A stretch of DNA of 64,000 bases from contig NC_067473.1 of the NCBI RefSeq assembly GCF_947179515.1, positions 69,723,534 through 69,787,533 on the forward strand, in the 5' to 3' direction. Shown piece by piece: positions 9,627 to 19,054 of the stretch. Within the stretch, counting starts at the first letter, position 1. Each line of letters starts with the position of its first letter. The notes below the pieces were generated by a model. That model was given only the letters and a program-made list of their open reading frames with translations. It had not been told where the DNA came from and did no database searches. The position numbers were made by a program, and so were the translations under genes. Source of the DNA: Apodemus sylvaticus. Taxonomy: Eukaryota > Chordata > Mammalia > Rodentia > Muridae.

Positions 9627-12600
9627 ATGATAGGAAGTAACAATCACTATTCCTTAATATCTCTTAACATCAATGGACTTAATGCCCCAATAAAAAGACA
9701 CAGACTAACTGAATGGATACGTAAACAGGACCCTACATTTTGCTGCTTACAGGAAACACACCTCAGGGTCAAAGACAAACACTACCTTAGAGTAAAAGGC
9801 TGGAAGACAATTTTACAAGCAAATGGTCTCAGGAAACAAGCTGGAGTAGCCATTTTAATATCAGATAAAATTGACTTTCAACCCAAAGTCATCAAAAGAG
9901 ACCCTGAGGGACACTTCTTGCTGGTCAAAGGAAAAATACAAAAAGAAGAACTGACAATCCTGAACATCTATGCCCCAAATGTAAGGGCACCCTCTTTTGT
10001 AAAAGAAACTTTATTAAAACTAAAAGCACACATTGCACCTAACACAATAATTGTGGGTGACTTCAACACTGCACTTTCCTCAATGGACCGATCAGGAAAA
10101 CAGAAACTAAACAGGGACACAATGAAACTAATTGAAGCTTTGGACCAATTAGATTTAACAGATATATATAGAACATTCTATCCTAAAACAAAAGAATATA
10201 CCTTTTTCTCAGCACCTCATGGTACCTTCTCCAAAATCGACCATATAATTGGTCACAAGACAGACCTCAACAAATATAAGAAGATCGAACTAATCCCATG
10301 CCTCCTATCTGATCACTATGGAGTAAAAGTGGTCTTCAATAGCAACAGAAACAACAGAAAGCCCACATACACGTGGAAACTGAACAATACTCTACTCAAT
10401 GATACCTTGGTCAAGGAAGAAATAAAGAAAGAAATTACAGACTTTTTAGAACACATTGAAAATGAAAACACAACATACCCAAATCTATGGGACACAATGA
10501 AAGCAGTGCTAAGAGGAAAACTCATAGCCCTGAGTGCCTCCAAAAAGAAAATGGAGAGAGCATACATTACCAGCTTAATGACACACCTGAAAGCCTTAGA
10601 ACAAAAAGAAGCTATTTCGCCCAGGAGGAGTAGAAGGCAGGAAATCATCAAACTCAGGGCCGAAATCAATCAAGTAGAAACAAAGAGAACCATACAAAAA
10701 ATCAACAATACCAGGAGCTGGTTCTTTGAGAAAATCAACAAGATAGATAAACCCTTAGCCAGAATGACCAAAGGGCACAGAGAAAGTATCCAAATTAACA
10801 AACTTAGAAATGAAAAGGGAGATATAACAACGGAAACTGAGGAAATCCAAAAAATCATCAGATCCTACTACAAGAGCCTATACTCAACACAACTGGAGAA
10901 TCTGGAGGAAATGGACAATTTCCTTGACAGATACCAAATACCAAAATTAAATCAGGACCAACTAGACCATCTAAACAGTCCCATAATGCCTAAAGAAATA
11001 GAAGGAGTCATAGAAAGTCTTCCAACCAAAAAAAGCACAGGACCAGATGGCTTCTGTGCAGAATTCTACCAGACCTTCAAAGAAGAGTTAACACCAATAC
11101 TCTTCAAACTATTCCACAAAATAGAAACAGAAGGAACACTACCCAATTCCTTCTACGAAGCCACAATTACGCTGATACCAAAGCCACACAAAGATCCAAG
11201 AAAGAAAGAGAACTTCAGACCAATTTCCCTTATGAACATCGATGCAAAAATACTCAATAAAATTCTTGCCAACCGAATCCAAGAACACATCAAAACGATC
11301 ATCCACCATGATCAAGTAGGCTTTATCCCAGGAATGCAGGGTTGGTTCAATATACGGAAATCCATCGATACAATCCTCTACATAAACAAACTCAAAGAAC
11401 AAAACCACATGGTCATTTCATTGGATGCTGAAAAAGCATTTGACAAAATTCAGCATCCCTTCATGCTTAAAGTCTTGGAGAGAACAGGAATTCAAGGCCC
11501 ATACCTAAACATAGTAAAAGCAATATACAGCAAACCGGTAGCCAGCATCAAACTAAATGGAGAGAAACTTGAAGCAATCCCACTGAAATCAGGGACCAGA
11601 CAAGGCTGCCCCCTTTCTCCTTATCTTTTCAATATTGTACTTGAGGTACTAGCTCGGGCAATTCGACAACATAAGGAGGTCAAAGGGATACAAATTGGAA
11701 AGGAAGAAGTCAAACTATCATTATTTGCAGACGACATGATCGTCTACCTAAGTGACCCAAAGAACTCCACTAGAGAGCTCCTACAGCTGATAAACAACTT
11801 CAGCAAAGTGGCAGGTTATAAAGTCAACTCAAGCAAATCAGTGGCCTTCCTATACTCAAAGGATAAGCAGGCTGAGAAAGAAATTAGGGAAATGACCCCC
11901 TTCACAATAGCCACAAACAGTATAAAGTATCTTGGGGTGACTCTTACCAAACATGTGAAAGATCTGTATGACAAGAACTTCAAGACTCTGAAGAAGGAAA
12001 TGGAAGAAGACCTCAAAAAATGGGAAAACCTCCCATGCTCATGGATCGGCAGAATCAATATAGTTAAAATGGCCATTTTGCCTAAAGCACTATACAGATT
12101 CAATGCAATACCCATCAAAATCCCAACTCAATTCTTCACAGAGCTAGAAAGAGCAATTATCAAATTCATCTGGAACAACAAAAAACCCAGGATAGCTAAA
12201 ACTATTCTCAGCAACAAAAGGAAATCTGGGGGAATCAGTATCCCTGACCTCAAGCAATACTACAGAGCAATAGTGTTAAAAACTGCATGGTATTGGTACA
12301 GTGACAGACAGGAGGATCAATGGAACAGGATTGAAGATCCAGAAATGAACCCACACACCTATGGCCACTTGATCCTCGACAAAGAGGCTGAAAACATCCA
12401 ATGGAAAAAAGATAGCCTTTTCAACAAATGGTGCTGGTTCAACTGGAGGTCAGCATGCAGAAGAATGCGAATTGATCCATCCTTGTCTCCTTGTACTAAG
12501 CTCAAATCCAAATGGATCAAGGACCTCCACATAAAGCCAGACACTCTGAAGCTAATAGAAAAAAAACTGGGGAAGACCCTTGAGGACATCGGTACAGGGA

Positions 12601-13451
12601 GAAAGTTTCTGAACAGAACACCAATAGCGTATGCTCTAAGAGCAAGAATTGACAAATGGGACCTCATAAAATTACAAAGTTTCTGTAAGGCAAAGGACAC
12701 CATCAAGAGGACAGATCGGCAACCAACAAATTGGGAAAAGATCTTCACCAATCCTACATCAGATAGAGGGCTAATATCCAATATATATAAAGAACTCAAG
12801 AAGTTAGACTCCAGAAAACCAAACAACCCTATTAAAAAATGGGGTACAGAGTTAAACAAAGAATTCTCACCTGAAGAACTTCGGATGGCGGAGAAGCATC
12901 TTAAAAAATGCTCAACTTCATTAGTCATTAGGGAAATGCAAATCAAAACAACCCTAAGATTTCATCTTACACCAGTCAGAATGGCTAAGATTAAAAATTC
13001 AGGAGACAGCAGGTGTTGGAGAGGGTGTGGAGAAAGAGGAACACTCCTCCACTGCTGGTGGGGTTGCAAATTGGTACAACCACTCTGGAAAGCAGTCTGG
13101 CGGTTCCTCCGAAAACTGGGCACCTTACTTCCAGAAGATCCTGCTATACCACTCCTGGGCATATACCCAGAAGACTCCCCACCATGTAATAAGGATACAT
13201 GTTCTACTATGTTCATAGCAGCCCTATTTGTAATTGCCAGATGCTGGAAAGAACCCAGGTATCCCTCAACAGAAGAGTGGATGCAAAAAATGTGGTATAT
13301 CTACACAATGGAGTACTATTCAGCCATTAGAAACAATGAATTCATGAAATTCTTAGGCAAATGGATGGATCTAGAGAATATCATACTAAGTGAGGTAACC
13401 CAGACTCAAAAGGTGAATCATGGTATGCACTCACTAATAAGTGGATATTAA
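9627..13451 (+). CDS. L1 ORF2: endonuclease and reverse transcriptase, uninterrupted
   Basis: 1274 codons from ATG (starts MIGSNNHYSLISLNINGL) to TAA, close to the usual length of murine ORF2p. ORF2p nicks target DNA and copies L1 RNA at the nick. N-terminal APE-like endonuclease: N14, E43, D145, N147, D205, D229 and H230 (in SDH) all present. Reverse transcriptase: KSTGPDGF near codon 469, GTRQGCPLSPYLF from 656, and the catalytic FADD at 700-703. C-terminal Cys-rich motif: C1130, C1134, H1142, C1147. No frameshift or stop is visible. The start was chosen because it aligns with the ATG of the other copies and leaves the normal short spacer after ORF1. Activity cannot be judged from sequence, and its own ORF1 is broken. 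Confidence 0.95.
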   Translation: MIGSNNHYSLISLNINGLNAPIKRHRLTEWIRKQDPTFCCLQETHLRVKDKHYLRVKGWKTILQANGLRKQAGVAILISDKIDFQPKVIKRDPEGHFLLVKGKIQKEELTILNIYAPNVRAPSFVKETLLKLKAHIAPNTIIVGDFNTALSSMDRSGKQKLNRDTMKLIEALDQLDLTDIYRTFYPKTKEYTFFSAPHGTFSKIDHIIGHKTDLNKYKKIELIPCLLSDHYGVKVVFNSNRNNRKPTYTWKLNNTLLNDTLVKEEIKKEITDFLEHIENENTTYPNLWDTMKAVLRGKLIALSASKKKMERAYITSLMTHLKALEQKEAISPRRSRRQEIIKLRAEINQVETKRTIQKINNTRSWFFEKINKIDKPLARMTKGHRESIQINKLRNEKGDITTETEEIQKIIRSYYKSLYSTQLENLEEMDNFLDRYQIPKLNQDQLDHLNSPIMPKEIEGVIESLPTKKSTGPDGFCAEFYQTFKEELTPILFKLFHKIETEGTLPNSFYEATITLIPKPHKDPRKKENFRPISLMNIDAKILNKILANRIQEHIKTIIHHDQVGFIPGMQGWFNIRKSIDTILYINKLKEQNHMVISLDAEKAFDKIQHPFMLKVLERTGIQGPYLNIVKAIYSKPVASIKLNGEKLEAIPLKSGTRQGCPLSPYLFNIVLEVLARAIRQHKEVKGIQIGKEEVKLSLFADDMIVYLSDPKNSTRELLQLINNFSKVAGYKVNSSKSVAFLYSKDKQAEKEIREMTPFTIATNSIKYLGVTLTKHVKDLYDKNFKTLKKEMEEDLKKWENLPCSWIGRINIVKMAILPKALYRFNAIPIKIPTQFFTELERAIIKFIWNNKKPRIAKTILSNKRKSGGISIPDLKQYYRAIVLKTAWYWYSDRQEDQWNRIEDPEMNPHTYGHLILDKEAENIQWKKDSLFNKWCWFNWRSACRRMRIDPSLSPCTKLKSKWIKDLHIKPDTLKLIEKKLGKTLEDIGTGRKFLNRTPIAYALRARIDKWDLIKLQSFCKAKDTIKRTDRQPTNWEKIFTNPTSDRGLISNIYKELKKLDSRKPNNPIKKWGTELNKEFSPEELRMAEKHLKKCSTSLVIREMQIKTTLRFHLTPVRMAKIKNSGDSRCWRGCGERGTLLHCWWGCKLVQPLWKAVWRFLRKLGTLLPEDPAIPLLGIYPEDSPPCNKDTCSTMFIAALFVIARCWKEPRYPSTEEWMQKMWYIYTMEYYSAIRNNEFMKFLGKWMDLENIILSEVTQTQKVNHGMHSLISGY

Positions 13452-13690
13452 CCTAGAAAACTGGAATACCCAAAACATAATCCACACATCAAATGAGGTA
13501 CAAGAAGAAAGGAGGAGTGGCCCCTGGTTCTGGAAAGACTCAGTGAAATAGTATTCAGCAAAACCAGAACGGGGAAGTGGGAAGGGGTGGGTGGGAGGAC
13601 AGGGGAAGAGAAGGGGGCTTGCGGGACTTTCGGGGAGTGGGGGGGCTAGAAAAGGGGAAATCATTTGAAATGTAAATAAATTATATCGAA
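13452..13690 (+). terminator. Short L1 3'UTR with poly(A) signal
   Basis: About 240 bp with a G-rich middle (gtgggaaggggtgggtggga) and an AATAAA at 13675-13680, then an interrupted A-run to 13733. The same short 3'UTR closes the L1s at 17.5, 24.7, 40.2, 42.3, 44.8, 52 and 58.2 kb. Confidence 0.85.
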
Positions 13691-13733
13691 TAATAAAAAA
13701 AAAAAGAAAAAAAAAAAAAAAGAAAAAAGAAAA

Positions 13734-14383
13734 TACAGGGACAAAGAGTGAAGCAGAGACCGAAGGAAAAGGCCCAGAGACTACCCCACTGTGGATTTAT
13801 CCCATATGCAGATTCCAAATCCAGACACAATTACTGATGCCAAGAAATGCTGACAGGAGCCTGATATACCTGTCTCCTGAGAAGCTTTGCCAGAGCTTAC
13901 AAATACAAATGCAGTTGCTATCACTATCAGCCAACCATCAGACTTGAGTACAGGGACCACAGTGGAGGACTTAAAGGACTCTAGGAGCTGAAAGGGTTTG
14001 CAATACCATAGGAAGAACAATATCAACCAGCCAGATGCCCCAGAGTTCCTATGGACTAAACCACCAACCAAAGAGCACACATGGAGGGGCCCATGGCTCC
14101 AGATGCATGTGGAACAAAGGATGGACTTATCTGGCATCAATGGGAGGGGAGGTTCTTGTTCCTGTGAAGGCTTGAAGCCCCAGTGTATAGTAATGCTAGG
14201 GCAGTGAGGCAGGAGTAGGAGGATGCATGGGGGAACACCCTCATAGAAGCTGGGGGGGGGGGAGGTAGATGGTATAGGGAGGTTACGGAAGTGAAGCAGG
14301 AAGGAGTATAATATTTGAAAAGTAAATAAATAACATAACCAATAAAAATAAAAAAGAAAATAGCATAAGAAAAAAAAAAAAAA
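13734..14383 (+). mobile_element. 3'-transduced segment: 3'UTR of an older L1
   Basis: Starts after the inner A-run (acagggacaaagagtgaagc) and aligns with the long 3'UTR type seen at 3145-3745 (cagagactaccccactgtgg, aagggtttgcaataccatag, ccatggctccagatgcatgt). It ends with AATAAA at 14325 and 14341 and a poly(A) run abutting the right TSD. It lies inside the TSDs of the young L1, so it moved with it. Confidence 0.85.
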
Positions 14384-14397
14384 AAGAGATGGCCAGT
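14384..14397. repeat. Right TSD of the full-length L1
   Basis: Identical to 7100-7113. The sequence beyond it resumes the ancient minus-strand L1 3'UTR. Confidence 0.9.
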
Positions 14398-14427
14398 TAG
14401 GGCTGAATTTGCATCAACGTTTGAAGT

Positions 14428-14486
14428 TTTTTTTTTTTTGTTTGTTTGTTTGTTTGTTTGTTTTGTTTTTTTTTTGTTTTTTTTTT
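14428..14486. repeat. T-rich tract with (TTTG)n
   Basis: T-runs interrupted by tttg repeats inside the ancient L1 3'UTR remnant. Confidence 0.85.
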
Positions 14487-14570
14487 GGATCACCTTCATC
14501 TATGTATATATTTTGGGAAGTTTCTAATGTAGTACATTTCCAAATTACTGCTTAAAACTACTTGTGTCTC

Positions 14571-14765
14571 AGCCGGATGGTGGTGGCGCATGCCTGCAAT
14601 CCCAACACTTGGGAGTCAGAGGCAGGTGGATTTCTGAGTTCAAGGACATACTGGTCCACAGAGTGAGTTCCAGGACAGCCAGGGCTACACAAAGAAACCC
14701 TGTCTGGTAAAACCAAAAACAAACAAACAAACAACAACAACAAAACAAAAAAATGACAAAAATGA
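14571..14765 (+). mobile_element. B1 SINE (7SL-derived)
   Basis: gccggatggtggtggcgcat, gcctgcaatcccaacacttg, ggaggcaggt-type core, gttccaggacagccagggct and a CAAA-rich tail identify a B1. It is flanked by 17-bp TSDs differing at one base (aaaactacttgtgtctc at 14554-14570 and aaaactacctgtgtctc at 14766-14782). It sits inside the ancient minus-strand L1. Confidence 0.95.
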
Positions 14766-14782
14766 AAAACTACCTGTGTCTC

Positions 14783-15034
14783 CTCATTTTTCCTCCTTCG
14801 ACCTGCTTATTCTTCTCCCTCCCTACTTCTTCTTCCCATTTGTGACCTCTCACACCCAACCTAACCACTGCAATCCTCATATCCTTTCATAGGGCGATAT
14901 ATTCCTCCCCACCAGTCTCTTGTTCTGTACATAACTGCTATGGATCTACAGACTATAATTGAGCTAACAGCTATTTTGTACATATAAATAAGTACAATAT
15001 TTGTCCATTTGGTTCTGGTTACCTTACACAGGAT

Positions 15035-15068
<34 letters not shown>

Positions 15069-17305
15069 TTTTTGAGTTCCATTCATTTTTATCTGCAAAT
15101 TTCAAGATCGCCTTTCTAAACCAGCTGAGTAACAGTCTATAGTGTACATGTGCCATGTTTTCTTTGTCAACTCATCTGTTAAAAGACATCTAGGTTGTTA
15201 TCTAAATTCCTGGATATTATGAATATAGCGGCAATGAACATGCTTTAGAAACCATTTCTGGGGTAAGATGGTGTCTTACGATATATGCTCTAGAGTGCTA
15301 TATTATATGCTCTAGAGTGCTATAACTGGATCTTGAGGAAGATTAATCCTCATCTTTCTGAGAAAATGCCACAATAATTTATGCAGTGCCTATATAAGTT
15401 TCCTCTCCCACCAGCAATAAATCAATGTTCACATTACTCCACATCCTTGCCAGTTTGAGCTGCCATTTGTTTTGTTGAAGCTTATGATGAGTAAGACAAA
15501 AATCTCTAATTAATTTTTATTGCATTTCTTTGATAATCAAGGATATTGAGCACTTTTTATGTGTTTCTAAGTCATTTTGTTTAGATATATACTGCATTGT
15601 GTAATTGGGTTATTTGATTGCTGAATATTCAGTGTTTTGAGTTCTATATATTTTGGGCACTAGCCTTCTATAGGATGCGCAGTTGGTAACTATATTTCCC
15701 ATTCTGTAGACTGTCACTTTTTCTTAGTAATATGTCCTTTGATGTGTAAAGTCTTTTCAGTTTTATATAGTCCCATTATTTAGTCATTAATATTAGTGTC
15801 TGTATTATCAGTGTTCTAGTCAAAATGTTGTTTCCTGAACCAATGAGTTCAAGACTATACCACACTTTCTTTTCTAACAGTTTTAGTATATGGTCTTATG
15901 TTGAGGTCTGTGATCTATTTGGAGTTGAGCTGGTGCAGGATAATGATTATGAATCTCTTGCATTCCTCTACATACAGATACTCAGCATCATTTGTTGACA
16001 ATACTGTCTGTTTTCCAGTCTGTATTTCTGCCTTCTTTATCATTATTACATTATCTGTGGGTGAGTAGATTTGTGTCTCAGACTTCAAATCTAATCAAAT
16101 TATCAATGCACTTGTTTTGTAACAATACCATGCTGCTTTTATTACTATAGTTCTGTGGTACTGTTTTAAGGCAGGGATGTTGATACATCCAAAAGTATTT
16201 TTTTTAATTGCTGAAAAAATTTTGCAGTTATTCTGTGTTCTTTGTTTTATAAGAAGTTGAAAAGTGTTCTTTCAAAATTTATGAATAATTGTTTTAGAAT
16301 TTTGATGAAGATTATATTTTATATGTAGACTGCCTTTGGTACTGTGGCCAGTTTCACTCTATTAGCCTACTAACTCATGAGCATGGGAGAGCTTTCTATC
16401 TTCTGATATCTTGATTTTCTTTCTTCAGTGTCTTAAAGCTTTATATCATAAAAGTCTTTTCTTGCTTAGGTAATTATCCCAAGATATTTTATATTACTTG
16501 AGGCAATTGTGAAAGATTTTCTTTGATTTCTTTCTCAGCCCATTTGTCATTTTTATATAGGATGCCAATGATTTTCATCAATATCTAGCCACTTTGCTGA
16601 AATTATTTATCTGTTGTAGAAAATTTCTGATGTAATTTTAGGCTCATTTTATATACTACCATATAATGTGCAAATAACAATATTTTTATTTCTTGCCTTC
16701 CAATTTTTAATATTCTTGATTTCCTTTAGTTGTATTTTTGCTGTAGCTGAGACTTTAAGTACTTGAAAAGAGATGAAGAGTAAACATATATTGTTCAAAC
16801 CTTAAAGCGATTAGTTTGAGATTCTCTACTTAAGTTGATAATAGCTATAGATGTGCTATAAATCACATCTATTATGTTGAGATATATCCTTCTATCATTA
16901 ATCGATGCATATTTAATTGCTTCTACTTTATTGATTTTTATTGAGTTTGATGATTTCTTAGCATCTACTAGTTTTGGGTATGATTTCTTTGTTTTGTACT
17001 ATAGTTTTAATGTGGCCTGTTAATTTGAGAATATGAAATCTTTCCATTTTTTTTAATGTAGCAACTTAATGCTATGAACTTGCATCTTAGATCTACTTTC
17101 ATTGTGTCCTATATTGTTGGGTATGATGTATTTTAATTTTCAATCTATTATACAAAGTTTTAAATATATTTCTTTATTTCTATCTTGAACCATTTTTAAT
17201 TCTGGATCTTGTTCAGTTTTCATAAATTTGTAAGGTTACTGGGTTTTGGGTGGTGGTGGTGGTGTCATTTTTTGTTTGTTTTTGTTTTATATTTTTTCTG
17301 CTGTT
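14783..17305 (-). pseudogene. Ancient L1 3'UTR and decayed ORF2, antisense
   Basis: Continuation of the ancient minus-strand L1. From about 15060 the plus strand reads as the reverse complement of ORF2, starting near its C-terminus (cctggatattatgaatatag, gaacatgctttagaaacc) and moving toward the reverse-transcriptase region, which ends near 17300. No long frame remains. A T-run of about 35 lies at 15030-15066. Confidence 0.75.
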
Positions 17306-17320
17306 AGAATCTAACTTTGA
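17306..17320. repeat. Left TSD of the 5'-inverted L1 (agaatctaactttga)
   Basis: Identical 15-mer to 24700-24714. Confidence 0.9.
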
Positions 17321-17749
17321 GAATGTGATGGGGAATCCTCTTATTACATGCTGGGTAATCCTCTGGGTATATGCCCAGGAAGTGGTATAGCAGGATCCTC
17401 CAGAAGTGACATGCCCAGTTTTCTGAGGAACTGCCAGAATGATTTCCAGAGTGGTTGTATCAATTTGCAACCCCAACAGTAGTGGAGGAGTGTTCCGCTT
17501 TTTTTTTTTTTTTTGAAATATTTTTTATTTACATTTCAAATGATTTCCACTTTTCTGGTCCACCACTCCCCAAAGTCACAGAAGCCCCCTTGCTTCCACT
17601 GCTTTCCCACCCACCCCTTCACACTTCCCTGTATTGGTCTTGCCTTATACTGCTACGCTGAGTCTTTCCAGAACCAGAGGCCACTCCTCCGTGCTTCTTG
17701 TACCTCATTTGATGTGTGGATTATGTTTTGGGTATTCCAGTTTTCTAGG

Positions 17750-19014
17750 TTAATATCCACTTATTAATGAGTGCATACCATGATTCACCTTTTGAGACTG
17801 GGTTACTTCAATTAGTATGATGTTCTCCAGCTCCATCCATTTGCCTAATAATTTCATGAATTCATTGTTTCTAATGGCTGACTAGTACTCCATTGTGTAT
17901 ATGTACCACATTTTTTGTGTCCATTCTTCTGTTGAGGGATACCTGGGTTCTTTCCAGCTTCTGGCTATTATAAATAGGGCTGCTATGAACATAGTGGAGC
18001 ATGTATCCTTATTACATGCTGGGAAATCCTCTGGGTATATTCCCAGGAGTGGTATAGCAGGATGTTCTGGAAGTGACCTGCCCAGTTTTCTGAGGAACCA
18101 CCAGACTGATTTCCAGAGTGGTTGTACCAATTTGCAACCCCACCAGCAGTGGAGGAGTGGTCCTCTTTCTCCACATCCTCCCCATATGGACCTGCTGTCT
18201 CATAAGTTTTTATTCTTACCCATTCTGACTGGTGTAAGGTGAAATCTCAGGGTTGTTTTGATTTGCATTTCCTGGATGACTAGTGAAGTTGAGGATTTTT
18301 AAAGATGTTTCTCCACCATCCAAAGTTCTTCAGGTGAGAATTCTTTGTTTAACTCTGTACTCCATTTTTTAATCGGGTTATTTGGTTTTCTGGGGTCTAA
18401 CTTCTTGAGTTCTTTGTATATATTGGATATTATCCCTCTATCTGATGTAGGGTTGGTGAAGATCTTTTCCCAATTTGTGGGTTGCCAAATTGTCCTTTTG
18501 ATGGTGTCCTTTGCTTTATAGAAACTCTGTAATTTTATGAGGTCCCATTTGTTTATTCTTGATCTTAGAGCATACGCGATTGGTGTTCTGTTCAGGAATA
18601 TTCCTCCTGTACCGATGTCCTCAAGGGTCTTCCCCACTTTCTTTTCTATTAGTTTCAGAGTGTCTGTCTTTATGTGGAGGTCCTTGATCTATTTGGATTG
18701 CGCTTAGTACAAGGAGACAAGGATGGATCAATTCGCATTTTACTGCATGCTGACCTCCAGTTGAACCAGCACCATTTGTTAAAAAGGCTATCTTTTTTCA
18801 ATTGGATGTTTTCAGCCCCTTTGTTGAGGATCAAGTGGCCATAGGTGTATGGGTTCATTTCTGGATCTTCAATCCTGTTCCATTGATCTGCCTGCCTGTC
18901 ACTGTACCAATACCATGCAGTTTTTAACACTATTGCTCTGTAGTATTGCTTGAGGTCAGGGATACTGATACCCCCAGAATTTCTTTTATTGTTGAGAATA
19001 GTTTTAGCTATCCT

Positions 19015-19054
<40 letters not shown>

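Larger units (their letters stand above)
7114..14383 (+). mobile_element. Full-length young L1 with 3'-transduced tail
   Basis: The order is 5'UTR (7114-8295), ORF1 (8296-9567, one internal stop), ORF2 (9627-13451, open), short 3'UTR (13452-13690), an A-rich stretch (13691-13733), then about 650 bp of an older L1's 3'UTR ending in poly(A) at 14371-14385. The whole unit, including the extra segment, lies between identical 14-bp TSDs. This is the expected structure when an L1 transcript reads past its own poly(A) signal and the longer RNA is reverse transcribed. The target is the 3'UTR of the ancient minus-strand L1. Confidence 0.9.

Noticed and set aside
10316..13216. Long antisense frames opposite ORF2 (up to 195 codons)
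   Set aside because: They are shadows of ORF2 codons on the other strand; the same shadows recur opposite every ORF2 copy.
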